The notes: generated from the sequence alone by a model not told the origin. A stretch of 64,000 nucleotides of DNA from Hofstenia miamia (GCA_004352715.1 SCFE01000004.1:571375-635374), one strand, 5' to 3'. Shown: positions 45,156-58,149, counted from the stretch's first letter. Numbers and translations are program-made.

Positions 45156-47960
45156 CTATCTAAGTTCATTCCTTTTCTCTGAGAAGATCTCATAGAATGT
45201 CTTATATAGATGGATTCCTTTTATTGCTATCATTAGCGTCATTTGCATGTCTGCTCTACTAGTTTGTGCCATTTCCTTGCATACCATTGTGTTTGGGTTA
45301 AAGAATGTGAACACTCTTCTGAGGCTCCTTGTGTTTACCACGTCCTTGTAAAAGAAGCTTATGTTTTCTCTCACTTCCTCTTCTGTTATTGTTGTCAGGT
45401 CATTCTTATTTAATCTTATCATTGTTACTATCTCTACTCTTTTCATGACATCATAAAAGCAGTACTCTTTGTCCCATAAGTCCAACCACACCACGTCGTT
45501 TACTCTCGAAAACAGCATGATCGCCTTTGTTGTTCATTTGTTGATCTCCTCTCACAGTTCTTTCAGCTGTTCATGTATTGGTCTTCCCTGAGTATATAGT
45601 TGATAAGGAGTTATTGCTCCCTCAACATATACCCTTTCCTTGTTATCATTTTTAATAGTATTTCTTTCTCATTCGACTATTGCTTTTGCATCCTTTTCTG
45701 TACTCACATAAGTCTTGTATTTGTGTAAGAAAGTTTTGGCGATCTTTACATTTTTTGGTATTCTCCATCATGGGACTACCATTGGGATCAATACTGTTTA
45801 TGGTGAGGTGAATATGAAGATTTTAGNTTCATGTATTGGTCTTCCCTGAGTATATAGTTGATAAGGAGTTATCACTCCCTCAACATATACCCTTTCCTTG
45901 TTATCATTTTTAATAGTATTTCTTTTGTCTTTTTGTAATCATCTCATTCAACTATTGCTTTTGCATCCTTTTCCATATTCACATAAGTCTTGCATTCATG
46001 TAAGAAAGTTTTGGCTATCTTTACATTTTTCAGTATCCTCAATTGTGGGAGTATGATTGGGATTGATACTGTTTGTGGTGGGGTGCATATGAGGACTTTA
46101 GTTCTTATTTGTCACTCTATCTCTCTATAATCTTGGGACATTGTTGGCGCTGTTGCCAGTCCAATCATGGCTGGATAATTCATTTTACTTTCTTTTAGTG
46201 TTTCCCAGAATATTTGCATTAAGCCTCTCCTGCTCATTCTCATTTGGATATCATCATTCACTTCTAATTTTAATGTGATGCATTCTATGTCCACTGCTAG
46301 TTGATTATATGGTTTCAGCATCTCTTCCAATTTGGTTTCTGTGAATGCTTCTGTGAACATCAGCTTCATTGATGCTACTGTTTGCTCCTCCTTTACATAT
46401 TGGTAATTCCTAGAGTGAATCTTTTCTTTCTCCTTCATTATTTTTATTTCAACTAAGAATCTCTCATCATCTGTATCAATGCATTCCATCACGTGTTCTG
46501 GTGTGGAGGCTCCCCATTTCTCTATGTTTATTCTGTCTATTTGTTGCTATGTTTTTGGTGATAATATTAGCTGTGTCAATGTTAACAATTCTTCCTCCTC
46601 CAACATCTCTTTTTGTGTTTTTGTTGTCATCTCACAGACTTCCACCTGTTCCATTATGCCTCCCCTTTGCATCATTTCCACGCTCTTGATGATTTTCACA
46701 AACTTGCAGCAAGGGCTCTCTTTTTCATATCTCTTCATGTCCAGTTCTAATGTTTTTGGATCTCTTTATTTTTCATCTTGGTTATGATTTCTTTTGTATT
46801 TACAATTTTCTGTTTGATAATTTTCTTTGTTGTTATCCAGGGTTCTCTCTTGACTTGTCTTAGTCACATTTCAGATGTGGCGCCCCACATGTATTTCCTC
46901 ATGGGCTCATCAAATACTGTTATCTCTTCTGGCACAATCCCTGTTTTATTTGCTATATCCACCATTGACATTCTTCCTAGTGGGCTTTTGTTAAGTAATT
47001 AATCTACTGATGAGCTTTTTGATCTCTTGCATCAGTTTCTTGTTTTTGTCTGGGGGTGTCAACTTCTCAACATGCCCTTTCAACAACCAATTTTTCGTCT
47101 GTGTGTTCACTGGGGATATAGCTATCTTGTATCTCTTTGCCTTTGCTAACTTGTGGCATCCTGCTCTGGAAATTGGTAGCCTCAATTCCTGTTCTTGTGT
47201 TGTGAAAATCTCTAGAATCCATGCTGAGGTTCTGAATCTTATCTCTGGGGCATTCTTTTCCTCAAATAACATATTTTTGAAGTCTTTTGTTGAGTTTAAC
47301 TCATATGCTCTGTTGATCTCTGACAGTGCCACTTCAACTATTTATGGTATTTTTTGATGGAGCTTCAATATGTATCTCTGGTCATTCTTCTTCTGTCTTC
47401 TTTTGTAACTTCATTTCCTTCCATATTTCCTGTATTTTCTTTATATGTTCCTGCCTTTGTGTGAGGCTGCATTAGATAAATAGTGTATTCACTCTCTCTA
47501 TGCCCTCTGCATGTGCCGTCATTTCTATTGTTTTCACCTGCTTGAATAAATCAATGCTATGCACGGGTCTACCATTAGTCTGCAATAGGCTACCCAGTAA
47601 TCAATCTGTAAGTCTAAACAGATTAATTCCGCGACCCTTTCTTTTGTTGTTAGTTTCTCCCATATGAACACGTTTTCTACTTGTATCTGTAATTCTCTCA
47701 GGAATGGTGGTAGTTCTGCAATCATTGTTCTTCCAATGATTACCACTCTTATGCCATGCACTCAAGCCATTCTTAAGGTTTGATCTATCTGCTTTTCAAG
47801 ATTTTTGTTATACTTTTTCTCTTTTAGAATGTGGATAATCGTTAAATTGTCTTTGTTGATGTTGATTTCCAGTATTTTCGCAATCTGTTCTATGTATGCC
47901 ATGATCACTTGGGCTGTCTCTAGTGTGAAGTTGTCCTCATCAGCTGTTGCATCTTGTTTG
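45156..47960 (-). pseudogene. Third ORF of element 3, accessory protein
   Basis: Downstream of the integrase tail, and in one case in frame with it, runs a long broken coding region. Pieces: 47960-47762 with IEQIAKILEININKDNL; a TGA where element 1 has Arg; 47761-47534 with HGIRVVIIGRTMIAELPPFL; 47332-46991 with AISPVNTQTKNWLLKG; 46492-46112; and 45518-45156 with AIMLFSRVNDVVWLDLWDKE and ADMQMTLMIAIKGIHLYKTF. The piece at 46112-46492 ends DDIQMRMSRRGLMQIFWETL, resembling the C-terminal one, so the domain may be duplicated. It is roughly 1.2 kb longer than in element 1. No homologue outside these elements is recognised. Confidence 0.7.
45571..46100. repeat. Direct duplication of about 250 bp around a single N
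   Basis: TTCATGTATTGGTCTTCCCT and what follows occurs at about 45571 and again at 45829, immediately after an N at 45827. The copies differ by substitutions and an indel. It interrupts the third ORF of element 3. Confidence 0.85.
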
Positions 47961-49505
47961 ATTTTCCTAAATTCACACAATAAGTTTATATCCCATATTT
48001 CAATGTCATACATATATTTATCTCTTGCTGCCCATTTTGGCAGCACTCTCCTCTGTATATCCTCATTACCAATATTTGCCTCGAATTCTTCATCAAAGCC
48101 TTCCTCCAGTAGACTATCTAATTCACTCATATCATATACAATTTCATTACCATTAATGCAACTTATTTTGAACTTGGCATTTTCATTTAATATTGATTCT
48201 TTGATATCTGCAGTTGCTTGTTTTACGTTTTGGAAGTGCAATAATCTATCATTATTTAGCATATACTCATTATTTGGTAATACTTGTGTTATTTTATATG
48301 GACCTGACCACACTGTTTTTAACTTTCAGACCTGGTTTGTGTCTGTTAGTTTCATAGGTGTAAATGTGTAGACTGTGTCACCTAGTTTATGCGCATGACT
48401 GTAAATTTTCTTATTGTAGTTATGCTGTTGTCTCAGGGCCGATTTCTTCGTGTTATGACACATCATCTCATGTATTGCTGTTATCTGATTCCTCAGTTGG
48501 TTCACGTATTGGTTATCCAACTTCCCACTGTAGGCAAAGTATTGCATTGATAATGGTGTTGCTGCTTCTCTGCCAAACATGGCTTTAAATGGTGTTATCC
48601 CAGTCATAGAATGTATGGATGTATTGTAAAAGTACTCAATCATTTCAATTGCTTCTCTCCATTTGCGACCTCCTACCCTTGAAGTTGTAACTCTGATCAA
48701 CTTTATCAGGGTTCTGTTCAGTCTCTCCACTGCACTGTTCGCCTGTGGATGGTATGCTGTTGTTCTTTCACTTAAAACTTCCAATAGGCATGCCATTTCC
48801 TGGAACAGGTTGTTTCAAATTGCGGCCCCTTATCAGTGATTATCGTCTCCATTGGCCTGAACTTCAGTATCCATTCTTTCATTACAATGTTGGCAGTTGT
48901 TTCAGCCATTGTGTTCTTCATCAGAATTAACTTCACATACTTGGTGAAGTTGTCCACCATCACCAACAGGTACTGATATCCTTCCTCATCTTTTGACAAC
49001 ATCTCTAAATCTATGTGTATGATCTCATTTGGTTGCATTGCTATGATCTTTTCTAGAGGTACCCTCTGAGTCGGAAAATGTTGTTTGTTATGGAGGAGAC
49101 ATTTCATACATTTGTTAATTATTTCCTCTGTGACCTTCCATATCACCGTTGTGAAGATTTGTGCATTGAACGTGCTTTCTGTTTGTGTGATGCTAAATGG
49201 CCCTTCTTGTGGATCTTCCTTACTAATTCGCTTTTTAAATACTCCAGTATTGCAATTCTGTTACTTTGTCCTTCAACATATAGGACTCCATTCCTGTTCC
49301 TCTTCAATTTTTACCCCTCATAGTAGCTCACGGTTAACTTTGATAGTTTCAGACTCAGCTCCTGTAATTTCTATATGATTTCACTTAATATCACGTCATC
49401 TTTCTGTTTTTCTATGATCTCCAACTCTGATATTTCCTCCTTTATCACAATTGGTAGTACTGCTTGTCCCTTCTTATCAAAATTCATCTCTGGCAGCTCC
49501 TCATA
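47961..49505 (-). pseudogene. pol: pol of element 3: integrase
   Basis: Zinc-binding remnants VRKIHKKGHLAS near 49200 and CMKCLLHNKQHFP near 49100 come first. The core follows: HIDLEMLSKDEEGYQYLLVM, IITDKGPQFET and SAVERLNRTLIKLIRV give the D, D, E triad, with a frame change near 48790. Then YFYNTSIHSMTGITPFKAMF and the GPY/F module GPYKITQVLPNNEYML at about 48310, and a tail with IEIWDINLLCEFRK shared with element 1. The intact Arg in LIRV shows what the TGA at 5558 in element 1 replaced. Confidence 0.88.
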
Positions 49506-51200
49506 CTAGATGTGTGGTAAAAATTGGAATTTTTTCTTCTCTCTGTCTTCCTTGTTTGCATCCCTCTGATACTCAGGAAGCGTGGTCCAAAAATTCGCAT
49601 TTGTATGCAGTGTTCCTCTTTGGTGTTCAATGGTGAAGGTGAATTCATTTAGATATTCAATCCATCTCAACACTATTCCTGATTTGTCACCCAAGAACTT
49701 TTTGAGCCAAGCAAGTCTGCTATTGCTGGTGTGAACCCTGAATTTTCGTCCTATTAAGAAGTGCCTAAATTTCTTTATGCTCTTGATCAGTGCCAGCATC
49801 TCTAGTTTTATTGATCCATAGTTCTCTTTGCTAGATTTCAACTTGTGACTGAAAAATTGTATGGGTACCTCCTTGCCATCCTTTAGTTGACCCAGCATTG
49901 CTCCAATCACTACCTTGCTAGCATCACAGTCTAATATGAAGGTTTTGTTGTAGTTGGGCATGTTTAATGATGGCAATTTTGCTAATTCCTCTTTTATTTT
50001 GTCCAGCTCCTCCTGCTCCTGCCATGTCCATATGAATGGTACTGATTTTTTCATCAGCTGCGTCATCTTGGCCATCTTCCCTGCAATGTTGGGGAAAACG
50101 TGCTGTAGTAATTGAAGAAGCCCATGATTCTTTGGATCTTCATTTTCTCTATTCTCCTGATCATATTTCTTGCATTGTCTTTCATACATATTCGTCCCTT
50201 CTTGATGACTTGTCCCAGAAATATGATCTTTTCTTTTAAAATGTCGCATTTATTTCCATTGATTCTCAGACCAGCTTTTTGCAGAATTGATAATGTTTGC
50301 TCTAGTTTCTGCAGGTGTTCCTCAATCATGTTGCTAGTCACAATGATGTCATCAATGTATGCATTTACTCCGTCCTCAATCTTATGTTTCTTATTTTTCA
50401 GCACTTTTGTTATATACCTCTGAAATGTTGCAGGCGCATTACATAGACCAAACGCCATATATATCTATTTGTATAGGCCATAGGGAGTTATGAATGCTGT
50501 CTTTTCTATATCTTCTTCTTCCATTCTTACCTGCCAATACACCTTGCTGAGAAGTATTGATGTGAAGTACTTGTGTTTGCTCACCTCATATAACATGTCC
50601 TCTATCCTGGGCAGTGGATATGAATCTTTTCCATTACTTTGTTCAACTTCCAGAAGTCTATGCATAAACTGTGTTTATCTCCTTGTTTCCCAAATACTGT
50701 CAGTGTGGCATATGGGCTTTTGCTGGGTCGTATTATCTTGTTATCAATCAATTTGTTGAGTATCCTGTTGTATTCATCCTTCATCTGCTCTGGTACTCAC
50801 CTTGCTGGCAGTGTTACTGGATTGTTTGTTGTTGTGATGATCTTATGTGGTTAGCCTATTGCTTGTCCCACACTTATTTCTCCATGATTGAATATCCATT
50901 TGTGTCTTGGAAGTTGTTGTAATTCTGCTGTGTTCAGATGTTGGTATTCCATTTCCAATAATTCAGGTATTTTGTACTGGTCTTCCTCTTCAGCTTTCGT
51001 CCCTCTGCCCTTGAGTTGGCTGTGGGGAGTACTTTCTTCATCAATTGTTTATGGAGTACCTCCTGTTTTCATTTGTAAGTCCTTGAGTCGACCATACAAA
51101 CTACTCTGCTCATTGATGTCCTCCATTGCTCTCCAAATAGCTTTGATACTAGATCTGATGTATTGTCTGAATATTCATACATTTGCTTTCTTTACATTGA
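49506..51200 (-). pseudogene. pol: pol of element 3: reverse transcriptase and RNase H
   Basis: RT pieces in minus-strand order: ILNKLIDNKIIRPSKSPYA near 50770, HSLCIDFWKLNK, DSYPLPRIEDMLYEVSKHKY near 50620, YWQVRMEEEDIEKTAFITPY, MAFGLCNAPATFQRYITKVL at 50458, then AYIDDIIVTSN. RNase H at 50249-49506 includes TFILDCDASKVVIGAMLGQ, NYGSIKLEMLALIKSIKKF and RLAWLKKFLGDKSGIVLRWI. Frame changes near 50600, 50460 and 50100 make it inactive. Confidence 0.9.
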
Positions 51201-51841
51201 TATTCTGATTTGTTGCATTTAGTATTGGGACCTTTCCTCTGCCTTTTTTTATCATGCACATGCATGATGGCATTGATACTTTTTTGAATTGATCCCTTTA
51301 TTGTTATAAATCATTATGTCTGCCATTATTGTTTCTTCAGTTTCCACTTTGTGCATGCTCCATTGATATGGTTGCAGCTTTATATTTTCCTCCAGTTCAA
51401 AGACTGTCATTGATGGTTTTCCTTCCTGCTCTTTGATTTTCATTTCCTCCTCTTGTACTTTGATCATTCTGTCAGTGTAATTTATTACACATCTGTTCTT
51501 TGTCAGGAAGTCATCCCTAATATCAATTCATATGGCAGTAAGTTGTTGTGGGTGTCTATTACCACTAGTGTTTGCTTGAAAGTTGTATTTGCTATTCTAA
51601 TCTGTACAGCCTCAATCTTGCCTTTTGTGTCAATATACTCTCCAGAAGCATTAATTAATCTTTTGCTTGAACATTGTAGATCTTCTTGCTTAAATCCCAG
51701 TTTTGTTGTGCAATCATCCATTATTATTGATGTCACTGCTTCCATATCAATTGTTGCTTTTGTTAAAATCCCATTTATCATTTTAATGTTGTCCAGATTC
51801 ATCATGATCATTATTGGTGCTTGGTTTTTTTGAGTCGGCAC
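51201..51841 (-). pseudogene. pol: pol of element 3: protease and linker
   Basis: GILTKATIDMEAVTSIIMDD occupies the position of the retropepsin site; the expected DTGA reads DMEA, so the catalytic motif is damaged. LLPYELILGM near 51510 is the second protease motif. The linker frame at 51467-51252 aligns with the element 1 linker. The TCCA- and Q-rich surroundings have stops. Confidence 0.78.
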
Positions 51842-53066
51842 TCTGGCTAGTTTTCATATTTTTCTTCTATTTGGGGGTCCTCTGTCAGTTCTGATTCAGA
51901 TTTGACTATCCACGTCATGATAATACGCCTCATCCTTTCTGTGTCCTTTCTGTACACAGGTGTAGCATTTTATGTCTCTTTCTCTTATTTCTTTGAGTTT
52001 CCCATCCTTATTTTTTATGTTGATGAATTTCTCCACTTTCTTTTCTCTGTATGCTTTGGTGTTCTCTGTTTGTGGTTTATAGTTGTTTCTCTATTCTGTT
52101 GGCTTTTCCTTATTCCATATTGCCTTTTTGTAGATGCGGGCACTGTTCTCTATTGTTGCCTGTATGTCTATGGCTTTCCTAATCATCTTCTCTAACTTAT
52201 CGTCTACATTGCACTTGATTTCAAATTGTGTACAGATGTTCTCTGGCATGCCTTTGCAGATGTGAGTAAAGAGATCTTACTTGGAAAACTTATTTTCCCT
52301 TGAACTAAGCATCAACAATCACTCTATTTGTTGGATATAGTTTTGGATGTCATCTGTCTTTCACATTTTTGTAGAATTCAATATGATTTGATATTGATTT
52401 TTGAAGCTTTTGTTTTTGTAGTAGTCCACAAAGTCTCCAATTAGTAATTTGTAATCTGATTTTATGTCCACATCCAAGAGCAAGTAGTGTTGAGAGGCCA
52501 CAGTGGGAATGTTGCAGCAGCTGCCCTTTGGTTCACTTTTCTCTCTGCCATCATGATCTCAAACATTTGCAGCCATTCCAGAAATGTTGGGTTGTAGCTG
52601 TCCACTTTCCCGTCAAATTTGGGCAGAGTTGCCTTACATGGTATTGTCTTGGTGTGACTATTTTCTGGCACCATTGAATTCTTATAGACTGGTTTCATTT
52701 TTCTACTTGTTTGTTTGCTAACTGTGAGTTGACTTGTCAATGCTCTCGTTATCTCATTGATGATCTTTCTTTTTTCCATTTCCTCTTCTTCCTCCATTTC
52801 TCTGAAGTGTTTTTTAAAGTTCATAGAAGACGCCCATAATTTCCTTTCTTCCCTCTGTTCAATTGTTGTTTCATGCATTGCTATTATCTTTGGATTTTCT
52901 TCTCCATTTTCTCATAGTTCTTTTAATTTCCATCTCAGATCTTCTATTTCTCGTTTCTGGTTTTAATGATTTTCATCTCTGACTAACTCTGTTGATCTTA
53001 GTCTATCTTTGAGCTGTTCTATCTCTTGAGCTTGGATATCATTATCCAGAATTAGTTGCCTGTTCA
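51842..53066 (-). pseudogene. gag: gag of element 3
   Basis: The frame at 52878-52462 has an acidic, coiled-coil-like start (REMEEEEEMEKRKIINEI) and the capsid-like LPKFDGKVDSYNPTFLEWLQ, matching element 1. Upstream to the gap the minus strand reads DNDIQAQEIEQLKDRLRSTE, also coiled coil. Near 51955 the zinc knuckle CYTCVQKGHRKDEA has lost its last Cys. Stops and frame changes separate the parts. Confidence 0.78.
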
Positions 53067-53077
53067 NNNNNNNNNNN
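53067..53077. other. Assembly gap (N)
   Basis: Eleven Ns at the upstream end of element 3; the 5' LTR is not seen beyond it. Confidence 0.95.
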
Positions 53078-54479
53078 GTTTATAAATTGGGAAAAACATT
53101 GTTGTAGAAATATTGAGAAAATTCTAGTTTTATATGCTTTGAAAATGTTTTATTTAATTGTGATGATTTATAAAGTGATTTAATTTTCATGTTTATATAG
53201 TTTGTGATAGACTGTTTATTAATTTGGTAGATAAGAATTTTTAAGATTGGATGCATTTGACATATAAACAATGGGATATAGATAAAAATTATGTAATGTT
53301 GACATTGTCTGTGAACAGTGCAACTTTGTACACGTATGAATATACACAGCCGGCATAATGGAATTTCACATTGCTGAAAGAATGAAAACTCTGCAAAAGA
53401 TTTCAAACTTTTTGGTGAGCTATTATTTATAATTATATCTCAAACGTTGTTTTGATTGTTAACGCTTTTGCAATATTTTTGCTAGTTAGTTTTACAAAAG
53501 TTTCTTTTAAAAATTAATCCATTTTATTTTTTAACAAATTGCTGTGGATTTATGGTTCGATGTTAAATTAATTATATACTTTATCATAAATAAAACATCG
53601 TTTGTTTGTTAATATACATTTTTAACTGCATTTGTCTATAGTTTTAATTGTCATGTGTTTTGATTGTGAATGTCTTGTTTTTTAACAATTTAATTTGATG
53701 TCATGGTGTGGAATTCATTATACGCAATTTTCCAGAAGGTAACGTTTATCATCATATGGCGTGATATTTTGTTGGTTGTCCACTGAAATTTTGTGATTGT
53801 GACTTCCTATGGCTGTCATGGGATGACGAACAATTTCTTCTTTATCCAAAATTGATTTGAACAGATCAATCATTTTATGCAATGATATGCGCCCCCTATG
53901 AATGGATATTTGCTACTTCAAGTGGATAAAAATGACTCTAGCTCCCAGACGGAAATCGGGATCAGTCTGAAATTTAAGTAAATCAAAGTTACATCAATTA
54001 ATATCTCAAAAATTACTTTCATGAATATCTATTTATTACCCTTTGAGAAATTTTGCTTACAAATAGAAAAACATTCAGACAGTCAGACAAACAGAGGAAA
54101 AATAGTGCCTCTTGGCGAATGGAATAAATAAAATTATCAATTAATATATAGAGATAGACATAATGTCACCCATTATTAATCTCAATTTCAAATTTGCAAA
54201 ATAATTAAGCTAAGAGCACCTAAATGGCATTTGCACTATGCTTGTCAGACTGGGTCAAAAAAGATCCCACACAACGTTCACCAATATCTACGCACATTTA
54301 CAATATGTGAAGCAGTGAATCTTAGGAATTAGCTTTGACATAAAGTCAGGAAAATTCACAAAATTTCAGCTTTTTGGTACCAGTATATTAGGAGAAATTG
54401 TGCATTGAAAATGCCTGGGATCAAAAAAGACCCCAAACTAACCGTTAATAGTTTCATTTTCACGAATATGTAACCAATG
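53078..54479. other. AT-rich DNA; pair of palindromic TGGGTC blocks
   Basis: ACTGGGTCAAAAAAGATCCCA near 54248 and TGGGATCAAAAAAGACCCCA near 54418 are each near-palindromic and about 170 bases apart, like ends of a small DNA transposon. No target duplication was confirmed. Nothing else was recognised. Confidence 0.4.
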
Positions 54480-55995
54480 AAGATAACATTTCAATAACTT
54501 TATTTCTAGATTCCATATTCCCATGCTGCATACACCAACAAATCTGCAAAAGGAATATACAATATATACAATATACATATATACATATTTACAAAAATGG
54601 AAGCACACGCAACAAGAAAACACAAACAATAAACAAGTTAAAAAATTTACAAATAAAATAACACATAATAAACTGTTTAAAAAAATAATATTAAAAAGCA
54701 ATATTCAAACTGTTCTGCCAGGTATTTAGTTTCTTTGAACCTCCTATTATTTTTTGATGTGCTAGTAAGTTTTGTTTAAGTTTCCTTTTAAATACTATTA
54801 ATGATTTAGAATCTCTGATTGTTGTAAATGATATATTCCATTGCGAGCATTTTATTTTACTAACAATAACACATTTATTTGTACGATTATTTAGCATGAG
54901 GTAATTATCAAGGAAATTTAATGCACCTGTCAATTTATTAGTGTACTTATACATGGTTACAAGGCTAGCATATTGAATGTAAAACTTTGGAGCTAGCATT
55001 TGAATCTCATGAAGTTCTTCACCCGTAATTTGTTTATTGATATTGTATAGTGTTGTCACAGACCAGGTAACTATCTTGCTTAACCGCTCATGCTGTTCTA
55101 TACTTGAACTGTGCAGCAAATTACAGGCATAAAATAGGTGGCTAATTACAACAGCCTGCAATATTTGCTTGTTGTTAGTTATATGCCTTATTTGTTTTAG
55201 GTATTGTATACCTCTGGACATTTTTCTTATTTTGTTGGATACAAAGTTTTGAAAAGTCATTTTCCTGTCGATCTCAACACCCAAGTATGTTACACTATCT
55301 TTTTGATCTATTGGCTCGCTGAATTCGTCTACAGTTATTTGAATATTTTTACTTAGTTCTTGTTGTTTGCTTGGCGTAAAGGTAGTAAATTGGGTTTTAC
55401 TTGCATTTATTGTTGGTTGATTCCTTTTAAAGTAAGCTACTATGTTCTTAATGCTATCCCGGAGAGTTCTGGATGCAGTTATTGCACGTGTATCCCGTAC
55501 AATGAGACAAGTATCGTCTGCATATTGCAATACTTCACAGTAGTTTTGCATGTCATTCACATACAAAACAAACAGAATAGGGCCTAACACAGAGTATTGA
55601 GGGATTCCTCGCTTTGGAGTAATATATTTAGAGTAAATATTTTCAATTCTAACTCTTTGTTGTCTGTTTTGTATAAATGATGTTATTAACTTTATACTGT
55701 CAAGGGAAAAACCGTACATTTGTAGTTTTTTATACACTATGTTAAAACTTAGACTATCGAAGGCTTTACTTAAGTCGAGAAGAGCAACTGCACTACTAAT
55801 GTCATTGTTTAAGCTGTACCTTATACTTTCAGTGATATACAAGAGTGCATCAGAAGTACTGTATGATTTTTGAAAGCCAAACTGTTTTTCACTAAAAATT
55901 TTATACTCATTAATGTTAGAATTAATCTGGTTACATAATACCCTTTCATAGATTTTAGAGAATGCATGGTTTATTGCGACTGGACGGTAATACTA
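54480..55995 (-). pseudogene. LINE (non-LTR) reverse transcriptase, 5'-truncated
   Basis: The minus strand is open from about 55995 to 54691. RT motifs in order: YYRPVAINHAFSKIYERVL, KQFGFQKSYSTSDALLYITE, AVALLDLSKAFDSLSFNIVY, GIPQYSVLGPILFVLYVNDM (the usual GIPQGS has Tyr for Gly), the catalytic YADDTCLIV, then INASKTQFTTF and YLGVEIDRKMTF. The C-terminus ends at 54691. A stop precedes YYRP and endonuclease is absent, a typical 5' truncation. The 3' tail contains AATAAA near 54500. The RT domain itself has no stops, so insertion is relatively recent. The clade resembles Jockey/CR1-type RT; not resolved. Confidence 0.88.
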
Positions 55996-57284
55996 TTCAA
56001 TTTGAGCATAAACTACCCACAAACTGATCAGAAATTTTTTAAGTTTTTGATGGCTACTTGCAAAAAGTTTAGTGCTTCATCTCACGATTATGTATGCATA
56101 ATGTAGATGAGAAATGTCTGCTCTAACATTTTCGTCTAAAAGCACTTCTTAGTCGGGGTGTGCGACAATATTATTATTATTAACAGGGCCTGACAACATT
56201 TCCTCTTTTGCATGTAAAATCCTTAATGAAATTAATCACAAGACAGTCCCGTATGCAGCCTAGAAAATTCGGAGATGCAAAAAATTGACACGTTTATAGC
56301 AAGAAAACATTAAAAATGTATTAAGAGGTTGAATTTACTTTACATGAGGAATCGGATTATTTGAGTTTCTAGAATGCTTAAATATTTTAATGTCAAATAA
56401 TACCCGATGGGATAATATACCAAAGTAATTTTACACAGTAAAAAACTTAGGATATATCAAGCTAGATTAAATTTACGTGCACACAAATATTCAAATGATC
56501 TCTTTGTTAATCTTATGTAACAAGAGATACTAATTGTATTGTCTGATAATTTGCAATCTACCCATGTTTTAGTGTATTCATTCTTCTTAGCTACCATGAC
56601 ATTCATAGGTATTTTAGGAAGTAGGTGGGGGATTATTGTAGGTGCACTCAAATATTGTACATTCAAAACTATTGCATGAGATTTGATTGAGATTTATATT
56701 TCAGGATATCAAATTTGTAAGTAATTATAAGTGCTTGATTAGTATGTTTCAGCAGCAATTGTTTTTACTTAATCATCATAAAATTATTTGGTCTGTAGAA
56801 TAAGTTTTATTTGCTATAGATATTAATATTTTGTACACTACAAGGGAAAATCATTTCCTAAAAACGCTCAAATATTAATACTTTTAACATTATCATATCA
56901 ACATTTTTAGTAAATTTAGAACCAGTAATACTCAAATTCTTAAAATGCCTTTTATAATGTAGGAAACCAGTGTAAATGTATTTTCGTTTTGAAAATTTGG
57001 AAACTGTTCAACAATAGTTTGGGTTTTGCAATGGCCATGGCACTCAGGACTCAATTCTATTTATTACGTAACAAATATTGTCTAATACATCTCATAATAA
57101 CAGCAGTTGTGTTGCATTATTAGATTTAAGGCGTTCAACTCCATAAACTTTGATATTTTGCAAGATAAGCCTGTAATTTATAATTTTGGTGATAACTCAA
57201 TTTATTCATGAACGTCTTAGAAAACAGGCAACAGCGTCTAATACTAAACAGAAAAAATTCAAGCTAAATTACAAGTGACCCTAA
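55996..57284. other. AT-rich DNA, nothing recognised
   Basis: Only short frames. No repeat or motif was recognised. Confidence 0.5.
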
Positions 57285-57560
57285 CAGACAGCTGTCCATG
57301 ACCTTGGATGCCCCAAAGTACTTTTCTTGGCCTTATTTGCAATGTATGTAAATGATGTAATAATAAGACAGGCTAAACAGAGCGACACTGACCAATACAA
57401 CATGCAGATGACGCATGCCTAATAAGTATCACAAAATGCTTTTGAAGTTACAAATACCTCTAAACAGATGTCGAAAAATTAAACAAATATTTTACAAAAA
57501 AGCAACTGAGGATAAATATTCAAAAAACACAATTTATAATTTTCTAACTGAAAGCACAAA
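57285..57560 (+). pseudogene. LINE reverse transcriptase relic
   Basis: GCPKVLFLALFAMYVNDV near 57308 corresponds to GVPQGS.LGP..F..Y.NDV; in another frame HADDACLI near 57407 is the YADD box; LNKYFTKKQLRINIQKTQF near 57480 matches the RT segment that follows it. Frame changes and stops occur throughout. It stops shortly before the LTR at 57632. Confidence 0.65.
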
Positions 57561-57631
57561 GAATTTAAGTAAGTGATATTGAACAGAGTTTTTATCGAGT
57601 CTGCTTTTTGGACCCTAAACCCGATCTGTAA

Positions 57632-58149
57632 TGTAGCATAATCCATTAAAAATCAAAAAAGAAAAGGAAAAGCAACCAAGCTGAATAAGCATAACAATCA
57701 TTTTCATAATTTTGTATTTTCAATAGAATTAGCACCACGTCACGTAATTTGAAAAATTGTAAAGCAAGTATTTGCCGCTTTAACCTTTTTGACAAATGAC
57801 GAGTGGATGATTAGCTGTTCTATTTATTACATAGCTTTTTACTTATTCAGCAGTTAGTGTCAACGCATCTATGCGTATTACATATGTTATTACCACACCT
57901 TGTTGAGTGTGAGTCCGTAGGTAGAATTGTGACTGGTATTTATTAGCACAAATAATTAGGGCACACATAACAAATATTGTCCTTGTGAACATGAGCTGAG
58001 TTGTTGGAATATGGAAGTCTCGGTGCAGCGGATGAACTCTTGGCGACTGGATACCGCTTCGGGCAGTTGCTCACTTCGATCACAACTGGAGTCTCGTGGC
58101 GCTACCCAAACAGTAGTGTTTAAGCTTTATACTGGTGTGGAACGTAATA
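57632..58149 (+). repeat. Gypsy LTR, copy g, cut by gap
   Basis: It starts TGTAGCATAATCC. The later part (GAGCTGAG, GGATGAACTC, ACCCAAACAGTAGTG) resembles the 3' end of copy b. The gap 58150-58311 truncates it. Confidence 0.6.

Larger units (their letters stand above)
43929..53066 (-). mobile_element. Ty3/gypsy retrotransposon, element 3, degraded
   Basis: In minus-strand order: gag (53066 down), protease, RT, RNase H, integrase, third ORF, polypurine tract, 3' LTR. Each protein aligns with element 1, but the sequence is clearly diverged and its LTR belongs to the TGTAGCATAATCC group. The 5' LTR and gag start are cut by the gap at 53067. The copy contains many frame changes and two N positions. 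Confidence 0.88.

Noticed and set aside
46479-52966. Many plus-strand frames across 46.5-53.0 kb, several hydrophobic and membrane-like
   Set aside because: They are antisense to element 3; their Phe/Leu/Ser richness is the complement of its Lys/Glu-rich proteins.
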